Of a stretch of DNA of 7,662 nt, positions 1-5,563 are shown one piece after another. Numbering within the stretch: position 1 is the stretch's first letter; every line of letters begins with the position of its first letter. The position numbers were made by a program, and so were the translations under genes. The notes beneath the pieces were generated by a model. It saw only the letters and a list, made by a program, of their open reading frames with translations. It was not told where the DNA came from and searched no databases. The stretch spans positions 1 to 7,662 of the forward strand of contig NZ_QUHR01000023.1 in assembly GCF_003479605.1 (NCBI RefSeq), given 5' to 3'. The DNA is from Roseburia sp. AF12-17LB. GTDB lineage: Bacteria > Bacillota > Clostridia > Lachnospirales > Lachnospiraceae.

Positions 1-28
1 TTAACATCATGGATTCTTAATTGCTTCA

Positions 29-105
29 CAACAGCCATGATGATTAATTAATAAACATGCATGAGTTGTAGGTTGTTGGAAGTCCGAAAGTATAACCATA
101 ATAAA
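29..105 (-). repeat. Repeat B, copy 1
   Basis: About 77 bp that aligns with a second copy at 411-485 at roughly three quarters identity, counted by eye. Both copies contain a TTAATTAA palindrome and a shared GGTTGTTTGGAA-like core. This copy begins shortly after the stop codon of the Imm74-like gene, just as copy 2 begins just after the PoNi stop. Its position between immunity genes suggests a cassette boundary left by recombination or duplication. The first 132 bases of the window hold no supportable gene. Confidence 0.6.
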
Positions 106-132
106 TACTATTAGTCAGAAACATAACTGGTT

Positions 133-360
133 TTATTCAAAAATAATCTGCACCGTATTTTCATTCATACTTTTCTGTACTTCTTGAATGATTCTTTCCA
201 TCTGTTCTTTACTAATTTTCTCATGTGGTGGCTCCCATGTTTTCATAGTGTCCATATACGCCACAAACTTTCTCCCTACAAGCATTTCTCCTTCCGCTTT
301 TATAACATACCCATTTTCTAAATCAAACTTAACATAATTCATACTACCTGTGATTTTCAT
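133..360 (-). CDS. Imm74-like immunity protein (orphan)
   Basis: A 75-residue protein with no signal peptide or membrane segment. It begins with a beta-rich stretch (MKITGSMNYVKF), has a central WEPP motif at residues 42-45 followed by a charged helix, and ends in a short strand (VQIIFE). Size and the W-x-P-P layout resemble Immunity protein 74 of polymorphic toxin systems; this is from memory of the family. Such proteins bind and neutralise a cognate toxin in the cytoplasm. The ATG at 360 follows a GGTGAG Shine-Dalgarno. No toxin domain lies directly upstream: only a short open stretch ending ...EEYFVDLMVRK overlaps its start through ATGA, and that may be a toxin remnant. It therefore looks like an orphan immunity gene behind the PoNe/PoNi pair. 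Confidence 0.65.
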   Translation of the reverse strand: MKITGSMNYVKFDLENGYVIKAEGEMLVGRKFVAYMDTMKTWEPPHEKISKEQMERIIQEVQKSMNENTVQIIFE

Positions 361-410
361 TTTCTCACCATTAAATCAACAAAATATTCCTCAACTTTTT
401 CACAATATCG

Positions 411-485
411 CAACAGCCCTAATAGTTAATTAATAGACATAAGCGTTTTTAGGTTGTTTGGAACTCGAAAATATAACCACAATAA
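411..485 (-). repeat. Repeat B, copy 2
   Basis: Second copy of the roughly 76-bp element seen at 29-105, starting a few bases after the PoNi stop codon and lying between PoNi and the Imm74-like gene. Downstream on the minus strand, an open stretch of about 20 codons (LLGLLRYCEKVEEYFVDLM) runs into the Imm74-like start. I see no hairpin plus T-run in it, so it does not look like a terminator. Confidence 0.6.
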
Positions 486-488
486 AGT

Positions 489-1196
489 TTATTTTTTATA
501 GTGAACTAAATCATATGGATAATATGGTACATCCTTTAAACTACTATCATCCAAATTTAGTATCTTTGCAATGGCACCTGCTTCAAAGCTCCAGTATCCA
601 TAATACACTTTTTGGTTTGATTTATGACTATCATACCAAGCGCATTCTCTATGTATTTCATACCAGTTCTCCAATAAATACTCTTTCAACTCTTCACAAG
701 CCATCTCTCTATCTTTTTCTAAAATTTGTTTTAAACAATCATACACTTTAAATTCAAATGTTTCCTCTTTTCTTTCCCATGTCGAATCAATTTTTTTAAT
801 CCAAAAATTTACCAAATAGTCATCAAACCTTTCTGATATAATTTTTTTCTCTAATTCAAATATATCACTCTTATCAACTTTGAACAGCACCGCCAATGAA
901 AGCACTTTTATCAACTCAATATAACCATATTTTCTATTCCACATCTTACTATAATAAAACAATAACTTTTTATAAACTTCTTCAATTATTGCCAGATCTT
1001 CTCCTAAAGAATATAGTAGATTTATTTCCTTTTCATAAGAATTAATCAAAATATTATATCCATTACGGGTACCTCTATCTGATTCTCCCTTTTCAAGAGT
1101 TGTTTTTTTTACGGCATCTTCAAACATTTTTATACTTTCTTTTTCTTTTTGAATTAACAAATTAAAATAATGTTCATCTTTTATTCTATCTCTCAT
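489..1196 (-). CDS. PoNi immunity protein (DUF1910/DUF1911)
   Basis: A 235-residue protein. The C-terminal third carries the DUF1911 signature: a C-x-W-Y-x-S-H-K stretch, then GYWSFEAGAIAKI from residue 200, LDDSSL near 215 and YYPYDLVHY at 225-233. The helical, charged N-terminal half fits DUF1910. This two-domain family is the immunity (PoNi) to PoNe DNase toxins. The gene lies directly behind the PoNe module: the toxin ends CAA-TAG, the TAG merges with a GGAGAG Shine-Dalgarno, and the ATG comes 14 bases after the stop. The pairing is the one known for the family. It should protect the cytoplasm by binding the nuclease domain. Length and all key motifs appear intact. Confidence 0.9.
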   Translation of the reverse strand: MRDRIKDEHYFNLLIQKEKESIKMFEDAVKKTTLEKGESDRGTRNGYNILINSYEKEINLLYSLGEDLAIIEEVYKKLLFYYSKMWNRKYGYIELIKVLSLAVLFKVDKSDIFELEKKIISERFDDYLVNFWIKKIDSTWERKEETFEFKVYDCLKQILEKDREMACEELKEYLLENWYEIHRECAWYDSHKSNQKVYYGYWSFEAGAIAKILNLDDSSLKDVPYYPYDLVHYKK

Positions 1197-1210
1197 TTTT
1201 TTCTACTCTC

Positions 1211-1981
1211 CTATTGCTTGATTCCATCAATTAATTTTGTTATATCAATACCACCATCTGGCAAGACTTGCACCAATGAAGAGCCTACATTATCTGGATT
1301 TAAAATCATTTCCATTTTAATGTCATTGGCAACTTCCTCACCAACAGCATTTTCCAATCTATCAATTATCCATTTATCACTCATCTGTGGTGTTCCATCC
1401 GCAAGTGTCGACAACCTTGAACTACCATACTTTGCTTCACCAATTATATATTGTGGATAATCATCTGGATTATAATACACTCCATCAATTCCTTGATGAG
1501 TTGGTGTATTTAAATCGGTTACTCTGTCGAGATTTATTCTCTCATATCCCTGACTTTCGAAATATGTATCCATCTTCATCTCACCATAATTACCTTTTTG
1601 AATATTATTGCTTAATGTAACATCTCCATTCTCTACTCCTTTTATAATGTCTTTTACAGAGTTTAGACCACTCTCCCCCACATTCCCCAGTTGCTGTTTT
1701 CTAAGTTCCAACAGCTCCTCCGGGGTTACTTTCTTTAATGCAAGTGTTTCGTCTACCTTTCCGATTCCTTTTATTTCTGCCTCTGTCAGCCCTTCCTTGC
1801 TTCCATTCTCAAGAAAATCAAGGTATTTCTGGGCATCTTCTTTTGACATTCCTTCTGCAAAAGAACCGTGTAATCCACTTACATTTGCCATGGCATCTAT
1901 CTCATTGAGCATTCCAGTCAGCGAACCTGTTAAGAAGCCTGCCAGTGGACTGTTGGTAGCTTCTGTCATTCTCTTGTCCAC
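1211..1981 (-). CDS. PoNe-type DNase toxin module, lacking delivery N-terminus
   Basis: 256 residues from a GTG at 1981. Residues 1-95 are a linker-like segment (SPLAGFLTGSLTGML, then acidic helices). The shared pre-toxin seam QQLGNVGESG is at 96-105. The PoNe domain covers about 127-225: GNYGE (130-134), HQGIDG (162-167), EAKYG (182-186) and MSDKWI (200-205). GNYGE, GID and ExK fit the PD-(D/E)xK nuclease fold, so the domain is predicted to degrade DNA in target cells. No LXG, WXG100, RHS or signal-peptide domain precedes it. Neither the GTG nor the in-frame ATG at 1969 has a convincing Shine-Dalgarno, so it may not be made as an independent protein. The frame continues upstream into repeat A and would fuse to a membrane helix but for one extra base (see findings). 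It is followed by its PoNi partner. Confidence 0.85.
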   Translation of the reverse strand: MDKRMTEATNSPLAGFLTGSLTGMLNEIDAMANVSGLHGSFAEGMSKEDAQKYLDFLENGSKEGLTEAEIKGIGKVDETLALKKVTPEELLELRKQQLGNVGESGLNSVKDIIKGVENGDVTLSNNIQKGNYGEMKMDTYFESQGYERINLDRVTDLNTPTHQGIDGVYYNPDDYPQYIIGEAKYGSSRLSTLADGTPQMSDKWIIDRLENAVGEEVANDIKMEMILNPDNVGSSLVQVLPDGGIDITKLIDGIKQ

Positions 1982-2010
1982 ATAGCTACGCAGAACTACA
2001 ACCCCTTACA

Positions 2011-2084
2011 ATTACCGCAAAAAAGATGAAAATGTCCAATTAAATTACCGCTTTTTTGACCGATTTTTATAATATAAATACCGC
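2011..2084 (-). repeat. Three GCGGTAwT octamers at exact 33-bp spacing
   Basis: Minus-strand octamers GCGGTAAT (2018-2011), GCGGTAAT (2051-2044) and GCGGTATT (2084-2077) start exactly 33 bp apart, about three helical turns. The same set and spacing occurs in repeat A copy 2. Phased short repeats around a promoter-like sequence suggest binding sites for a regulator. Because 33 is a multiple of three, a former coding repeat is the alternative. Confidence 0.45.
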
Positions 2085-2096
2085 TATTCAATGCAA
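2069..2096 (-). promoter_or_regulatory. Possible promoter in repeat A copy 1
   Basis: On the minus strand TTGCAT (2096-2091) and TATTAT (2074-2069) are separated by 16 bp, an acceptable sigma-70 type arrangement. One of the GCGGTAwT octamers (2084-2077) lies in the spacer, where a bound regulator could affect transcription. It would drive the truncated membrane-protein start and the PoNe/PoNi module. This is pattern matching in AT-rich DNA, so confidence is modest. Confidence 0.35.
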
Positions 2097-2184
2097 AAAC
2101 ACATCATCTCCACAGCACCAAGCGCTATGAAAACAATGCATTTTAAGTCTAAAAATACAATGTACAGTTTTGATTTCAGATGTC

Positions 2185-2288
2185 AAATTTCGCCCTAGGG
2201 TCTTCAAATTAATCTACATGGATTACATCACCTTCGGCGAAAGCCATTCCGATTAATTTAAAGACCGAAGATTTTTGTGGTGGTTGTC
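2185..2288 (+). mobile_element. 104-bp structured insertion in repeat A (MITE-like)
   Basis: Compared with repeat A copy 2, copy 1 has 104 extra bases between GATGTC and CTTATG. TGTC occurs at both edges (2181-2184 and 2285-2288), compatible with a 4-bp target duplication. Inside are 16-bp inverted arms, 2199-2214 and 2251-2266, with a single mismatch (GGTCTTCAAATTAATC against its near-complement), so the DNA or RNA can fold into a long stem. No transposase is encoded. It could be a miniature element or a fragment captured by recombination. On the plus strand the right part reads as a short coding-like tail with two cysteines (FCGGCPYVET then a stop), so an old gene fragment is also possible. 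Confidence 0.4.
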
Positions 2289-2318
2289 CTTATGTGGAGA
2301 CATAATTAAAATAATATA

Positions 2319-2609
2319 TTACCATTTTTGACATTCTTTGCTATAAAACAAATCCACATCAGATGCCGCATCGTACAACGCTTTTATAGTTGCCAAACTG
2401 TCATATTCTGAAATCCCTCTCATTGTACCAATAAGTCCACCTTTAGAAGCAGGTAATGTACCATCCCGTAATTTTTTTATTACGACTTCAATTCTATTTT
2501 CATAATTATTTAAGTATTGACTTTTTTCATCATCTACTATTTCCTTGGCTTTATCAATTTCTTGTACTAATAGTTCCAATTTTTTTAATAATTCTTGTCT
2601 TTTATCCAT
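2319..2609 (-). CDS. Small unrecognised protein, probable immunity-type gene
   Basis: 96 residues, not assigned to a named family. The first half is a charged, coiled-coil-like helix (KRQELLKKLELLVQEIDKAKE). The second half holds a conserved-looking loop LPASKGGLIGTMRGISEYD and ends YSKECQKW. It is predicted to be cytosolic. The ATG at 2609 has an excellent Shine-Dalgarno (AAAGGAGA, 8-base spacing), which overlaps the stop (2626-2624) of the decayed reading frame upstream. That is the same stop-to-start geometry as the three recognised toxin/immunity pairs here. Its stop is followed by the repeat A flank, as is the stop of the DUF1851 immunity gene. Context argues for an immunity role, but the sequence alone does not prove it. 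Confidence 0.6.
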   Translation of the reverse strand: MDKRQELLKKLELLVQEIDKAKEIVDDEKSQYLNNYENRIEVVIKKLRDGTLPASKGGLIGTMRGISEYDSLATIKALYDAASDVDLFYSKECQKW

Positions 2610-2623
2610 AATAGCAATCTCCT

Positions 2624-3171
2624 TTAATTTGAAAAACTTCTAATCTCTGTTATCCAATCTGTATCAAATTGATTAAATAAATATTGAACTCCACCACCTG
2701 GTCTAGGGTCTGCAATCAATACATCTTTTTGGAAATCGTAATAAGCACATTTTCCATTAACATATTTAAAAATCTCTCTTCCCGAGATTTATTTGTTAGT
2801 TCTTGAAAATATACCCCTCTTCTAGTTTTCAAATAGGCTCTGACATTAGAACTTTCATAATATGAATAATCATCCACTAATTGCATACTCTTTAAAACTT
2901 GCGAAGAACTAATAAACAAAGATTGCATAGCATTCATTATATCTCTATTTTTTTCTAATCCAACAATTGCATCACCATTCCCCCAGATATATGTGTATAT
3001 TTAATCAAAAAACTAATGCCAAAGTTTTGTATGTCCATATAAAATACCACTTTCTGTCGGAATATCAAAAACAGCAATATAAACCTGCTCATCATTTTCT
3101 AATTTCAAATTCATATCAGTATTTGTATACTTCAGTACATTTTCTCTATATTCCAAATATTTACTTACCAC
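2624..3171 (-). pseudogene. Broken gene with two stops and a frameshift
   Basis: Reading from GTG at 3171 gives VVSKYLEYREN... through FDIPTESGILYGHTKLWH, then an in-frame TAG (3015-3013), three codons, and TAA (3003-3001). The same frame then stays open and coding-like (WGNGDAIVGLEKNRDIMNAM, YYESSNVRAYLKTRRGVYF). Near a run of five Ts (plus-strand A-run 2768-2772) the coding signal moves to another frame, continuing KCAYYDFQKDV, DPRPGGGVQYLF, DTDWITEIRSFSN to TAA at 2626-2624. The repaired product would be about 182 residues. The start overlaps the upstream gene's end by 11 bases, behind GGAGGAG, so the genes were translationally coupled. Frame switching is supported by AT-rich third positions in the downstream frame. 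I do not recognise the family. Alternatively, the last 50 codons could be a toxin tail joined to an immunity fragment. Confidence 0.6.
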
Positions 3172-3598
3172 TCTTTTCTCCTCCATTTAATAACTCCCTT
3201 ATGTCTTTGACTCTTTTTATACCCTCAGCATTCTTCCTGTATAACTTACCATCTTTATGAAAATAAAAATTAAATTCATTTTTTAACAAAACAGACTTTA
3301 GCAAATTAATTGCTTCTTCAATACATTCTGTACTCAGATGATTTTTAAATTTACAAATTCGCTGCAAAGAATTAGATGCTTGTTCATCATCAAAAATTGA
3401 TATATCAAATAGTGTTATATCATTTTCTATCACAATTCTATAATTATGAGGATAATACTTGTATTCTAATCTAAAAAAAACTCTGTTTTCAAAACTGCAT
3501 ATTGCTTCTGTTTTTTCGATATCTGTACCAAATATTTTACACATATATAAGTCAAACAGCTCAACATATTTATTATAAAAACTACTATCTAACCGCAT
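3161..3598 (-). CDS. Unrecognised cytosolic protein, immunity-like context
   Basis: 145 residues from the ATG at 3598, chosen because AAGGGGG lies 8 bases upstream. A longer reading to 3688 has no ribosome site and enters unrelated DNA. The protein begins MRLDSSFYNKYVELFDLYM, has alternating strands in the middle (FRLEYKYYPHNYRIVIEND, LFDISIFDDE) and two helices near the end, with no membrane segment. I do not recognise a family. Size, low GC and a position at the head of a tightly coupled minus-strand unit with the broken gene and the 96-residue gene resemble immunity or accessory genes of toxin arrays. Its last codons supply the Shine-Dalgarno (GGAGGAG) for the next gene. Confidence 0.65.
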   Translation of the reverse strand: MRLDSSFYNKYVELFDLYMCKIFGTDIEKTEAICSFENRVFFRLEYKYYPHNYRIVIENDITLFDISIFDDEQASNSLQRICKFKNHLSTECIEEAINLLKSVLLKNEFNFYFHKDGKLYRKNAEGIKRVKDIRELLNGGEKSGK

Positions 3599-3632
3599 GC
3601 CAAATTCCCCCTTCATCAACAAACTTATAACC

Positions 3633-3638
3633 ATTATA
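3633..3638 (-). promoter_or_regulatory. Candidate -10 box upstream of the 3598 gene
   Basis: The minus strand reads a perfect TATAAT at 3638-3633, 35 bases upstream of the ATG at 3598. The expected -35 position is poor (ATCCCT), so this is weak evidence. It is the only consensus box seen ahead of the three-gene unit. Confidence 0.25.
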
Positions 3639-3981
3639 TCGTACCAGTGAAAAGCAGGGATTATCCGATTATGGCTACGGTACTTCACTTATGGGAAAGT
3701 ATCTGGAAGATTTCCTTCTTACTACCAGTATGAATGCAGGAATACTTATTATACTTAACAGTATTTGGTTTTTATTTTCAGTAATAGAAACTACTGTCAG
3801 TATTATTTGTAATTGTCTGTGTTTATGAGACCTATGCGTTTTTATTTCTCTAATGCTCATAAATCATCTGAAAGTGAAACTTAATTACGAATTAAATCTT
3901 GAAAACACTGGTATTCTTACGGATTTCATTGAGCATCTGACAGTTACGGAAAGCAAACTCAATGAAGCCTATAGTTCATGA
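3637..3981 (+). pseudogene. Decayed plus-strand gene fragment with a membrane segment
   Basis: This is the only convincing plus-strand coding signal. One frame reads GLSDYGYGTSLMGKYLEDFLL, a hydrophobic stretch NAGILIILNSIWFLFSVIE, then TGA (3826-3828). It continues in the same frame with NHLKVKLNYELNLENTG and FIEHLTVTESKLNEAYSS to TGA at 3979-3981. There is no ribosome site and no start at the left, where the frame begins after TAA (3628-3630). One membrane helix and a soluble helical tail can be seen. Codon endings are less AT-rich than in the neighbouring immunity genes, suggesting a different origin. The family is not recognised. It appears to be a truncated older gene into which the minus-strand modules were placed. 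Confidence 0.5.
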
Positions 3982-4266
3982 TATGGATACAGATAAATGG
4001 ATTTTTTTGCTGGAAACCTCGTAACGAAATTGAAGGGCAATTTTTAATACATTTTTCTCAAATCTATCGAATATGAGATTTCCCAGCTTTATCAAAACAT
4101 CAGTTCTGCGGAAAGCATATTTTTCTTTATCAACGGAAATAATGATACTGTAAGGCTTTCCTACATTGTATGAAAACTTTGTCCGACATTTTGGTTTGGA
4201 TAAAATGATTAGGATACGCAGAACTACAACCCCTACAATTACCGCAAAAAAGATGAAAATGTCCAA
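3976..4266 (-). CDS. Small membrane-anchored protein of unknown function
   Basis: 96 residues from a TTG at 4266. An in-frame TAA lies immediately upstream and no ATG exists in the frame, so TTG is the only plausible start. A GCGG-type weak ribosome site sits about 8 bases before it. Residues 2-27 form a membrane helix (DIFIFFAVIVGVVVLRILII), followed by a basic patch (SKPKCRTK) and a soluble part (YSIIISVDKEKYAFRRTD, LIKLGNLIFDRFEKN), so one would expect an N-terminal anchor with a cytosolic tail. I do not recognise the family. The first 17 codons and everything upstream lie in repeat A. In copy 1 the same 17 codons are joined to the PoNe module instead. It could be a small host gene or an accessory gene of the array. 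Confidence 0.5.
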   Translation of the reverse strand: MDIFIFFAVIVGVVVLRILIILSKPKCRTKFSYNVGKPYSIIISVDKEKYAFRRTDVLIKLGNLIFDRFEKNVLKIALQFRYEVSSKKIHLSVSIS

Positions 4267-4410
4267 TTAAATTACCGCTTTTTTGACCGATTTTTATAAT
4301 ATAAATACCGCTATTCAATGCAAAAACACATCATCTCCACAGCACCAGTGCTATGAAAACAAGGCATTTTAAGTCTAAAAATACAATGTTCAGTTTTGAT
4401 TTCAGATGTC
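4215..4410 (-). repeat. Repeat A, copy 2 (about 196 bp)
   Basis: Direct repeat of 1987-2184 at about 97% identity. It lies directly after the DUF1851 immunity stop codon and includes the hairpin region, the promoter-like pair (TTGCAT 4323-4318, TATTAT 4301-4296), and the three GCGGTAwT octamers at 4238-4245, 4271-4278 and 4304-4311, again exactly 33 bp apart. Its minus-strand downstream end is the start of the intact membrane-protein gene. The two copies bracket about 2.2 kb that could be lost or duplicated by homologous recombination. Confidence 0.85.
4296..4323 (-). promoter_or_regulatory. Possible promoter in repeat A copy 2
   Basis: This is the same TTGCAT - 16 bp - TATTAT arrangement as in copy 1, about 30 bases upstream of the TTG start of the membrane-protein gene. 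Conservation in both copies is expected from their near identity, so it is not independent evidence. Confidence 0.35.
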
Positions 4411-4434
4411 CTTAAGTAGATACATAACTAAAAA

Positions 4435-4977
4435 TTATAATCTACTTTTTACTTGCGTTAGTACGCTCCAATACACTTCCATATCACTATCCTCAAGATT
4501 ATTTACGCTATCTTCTCCTCCTAGAAACAACGGAACTTTATAACCAGCACATCTTCCATAAACAATCGACCTACCAAAGTTATTCATCCATTCATCAAAA
4601 AATGATTTTGCTAAACATGCATCAGCATATAATGGAATTTCCTCATTAAGAAATTTGTCAAATGTACAAGGAATTTCTAATACATCATTAGTTCCTATTT
4701 CAAACATCAAAATATTTCCATATGTACTTTTCCTTAAATCAATTCCAAAACAACGTCCAAGCCAATCATAACCAAAAATTTTAAACAAATTCTGGAATTC
4801 TGGATATGCTTCACTGACAATTTCTGTCCATTTCTTTACATTATCCTTTGAAAATGAATTAAACAGCCCTTGTCCAAATCTTTTTCCACCTAATTGCATG
4901 ATAAAATCATTATACAAATCTTCTGAGTACTCAATCACGATGTTCTCATTAAAAAACAACAAGAAATCTCTAATCAT
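4435..4977 (-). CDS. DUF1851 / Tdi1_C-type immunity protein
   Basis: 180 residues. The N-terminal half is helical with a GAD-like layout. The middle reads YDWLGRCFGIDLRKS and EIGTNDVLEIPCTFDKFLNEE. The C-terminus carries the DUF1851 signature GYKVPLFLGGED (from residue 145), then EVYWSVL (from 166). This family (named T6SS Tdi1 C-terminal immunity in some databases) protects against DNase effectors. The ATG at 4977 follows an AAGGAGA site that starts at the toxin's own TAA stop, so the HNH toxin and this gene are a coupled pair separated by 10 bases. It is expected to act in the cytoplasm on that nuclease. The gene looks intact and is followed within 25 bases by repeat A copy 2. Confidence 0.82.
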   Translation of the reverse strand: MIRDFLLFFNENIVIEYSEDLYNDFIMQLGGKRFGQGLFNSFSKDNVKKWTEIVSEAYPEFQNLFKIFGYDWLGRCFGIDLRKSTYGNILMFEIGTNDVLEIPCTFDKFLNEEIPLYADACLAKSFFDEWMNNFGRSIVYGRCAGYKVPLFLGGEDSVNNLEDSDMEVYWSVLTQVKSRL

Positions 4978-4987
4978 ATCATTCTCC

Positions 4988-5563
4988 TTACTTTATCGTA
5001 AATTGTCCGAATACCGTTCCATCTGGATAATCTTTAATAGTATTTTTTATTTGCACACCTAAACTTCTATTAACACTCATATCTAATGGATTCATATTCA
5101 ATATATCATCTGCTCCTCCCAATTGCAAATCAATAGTATGGTCTACATCATATCCACTTGGTACAGATGATTTACCATACGCTGATTTATACCTTGAGGA
5201 CGCCGATGTTCCTCCTCTATTGGCAGGTGTTTTTACTGTCGTGGCATCTGAAAGTGCCTTTACTTTTGCATCTGCCTCTGCCTTTTGTGCTGCAGTCCAA
5301 CCATCTTTATATTTCAATTCTATATCTACAGAATCAGTACCACTCTCCCCTACATTTTCCAACTGCTGCGGTCTTTTTACATTATTTACTACTTCCAACT
5401 CTGCCTCATTGAGCGTTCCATAAGCACTTTCTCTTTGTGAGATGACCAAAAGGCAGACTCTGAGCACGATATTCGAAAGAAGTAGACTGATATCAGCAGT
5501 CTGGAAAAGAATTTGAAAATTAACATAGAAAAAACGCATTATCTCCATAGCACCAAGTGCCAT
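4988..5563 (-). CDS. HNH-type nuclease toxin module, lacking delivery N-terminus
   Basis: 191 residues from the ATG at 5563. Residues 1-45 (MALGAMEIMRFFYVNF...) come from repeat A copy 3 and adjoining DNA and look like read-through of non-coding sequence. The toxin homology starts near residue 51 (LNEAELEVVNNVKRPQQL), with the seam ENVGESG at 69-75. After an alanine/lysine-rich linker the nuclease core follows: VPSGYDVDH (134-142), IDLQLGG (144-150), N156, NPLD (158-161) and SVNRSLG (163-169). The D-H pair with downstream asparagines is typical of HNH/Endo VII-like nucleases, so DNA cleavage is predicted. No ATG lies between codon 9 and codon 157, and the 5563 start has only a distant AGGA, so independent expression is doubtful. 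The DUF1851 immunity gene follows. Confidence 0.78.
   Translation of the reverse strand: MALGAMEIMRFFYVNFQILFQTADISLLLSNIVLRVCLLVISQRESAYGTLNEAELEVVNNVKRPQQLENVGESGTDSVDIELKYKDGWTAAQKAEADAKVKALSDATTVKTPANRGGTSASSRYKSAYGKSSVPSGYDVDHTIDLQLGGADDILNMNPLDMSVNRSLGVQIKNTIKDYPDGTVFGQFTIK
5340..5394 (-). repeat. Pre-toxin seam repeat, HNH copy
   Basis: 55 bp that match 7608-7662 at 51 of 55 positions, counted by eye, and encode VVNNVKRPQQLxNVGESG. A shorter, diverged version at about 1668-1700 encodes QQLGNVGESG in the PoNe module. The DNA conservation ends where the toxin domains begin to differ, which marks it as a recombination seam for toxin-tail exchange. Confidence 0.8.

Larger units (their letters stand above)
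1987..2184 (-). repeat. Repeat A, copy 1 (about 198 bp)
   Basis: Near-identical to 4215-4410: I count one extra T, one missing A and three substitutions, about 97% identity. Going along the minus strand it holds a hairpin (2100-2140), a promoter-like pair, three GCGGTAwT octamers, and the first 17 codons of the membrane protein found intact at 3976-4266. The match ends at TTCTGCGTA, where PoNe coding sequence begins instead. The few flanking bases that follow copy 2 (4411-4433) reappear here at 2289-2313, displaced by a 104-bp insertion. Confidence 0.85.

Noticed and set aside
1..38. Open minus-strand frame ATGGCTGTTGTGAAG... (MAVVKQLRIHDV) running off the left edge.
   Set aside because: Only about 12 codons, it begins inside repeat B and has no ribosome site. 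It may be the start of a next immunity gene but cannot be supported.
1170..1985. Serine/phenylalanine-rich plus-strand frames opposite the PoNe and PoNi genes.
   Set aside because: They are antisense to well-recognised domains and have low-complexity composition typical of shadows.
2221..2259. Plus-strand MDYITFGESHSD, resembling the chorismate synthase start FGESHG.
   Set aside because: It is only 12 codons before a stop and no further similarity follows. It is a chance match inside the structured insertion.
2716..2937. A separate 73-residue protein ending ...MENVLITISKKMY.
   Set aside because: Its last codons overlap a frame with better codon usage, and its start is internal to a longer coupled frame from 3171. 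It is treated as part of the broken gene.
3675..3860. Minus-strand 61-codon frame MSIREIKTHRSHKHRQ...
   Set aside because: It is the antisense shadow of the plus-strand decayed gene, whose translation looks more protein-like.
4130..4318. Minus-strand frame MNSGIYIIKIGQKSG... across repeat A copy 2.
   Set aside because: It overlaps the better membrane-protein frame, covers the promoter-like area and octamers, and has no ribosome site.
5158..5423. Two plus-strand frames opposite the HNH toxin module.
   Set aside because: They are antisense to the conserved seam and linker, with no ribosome sites.
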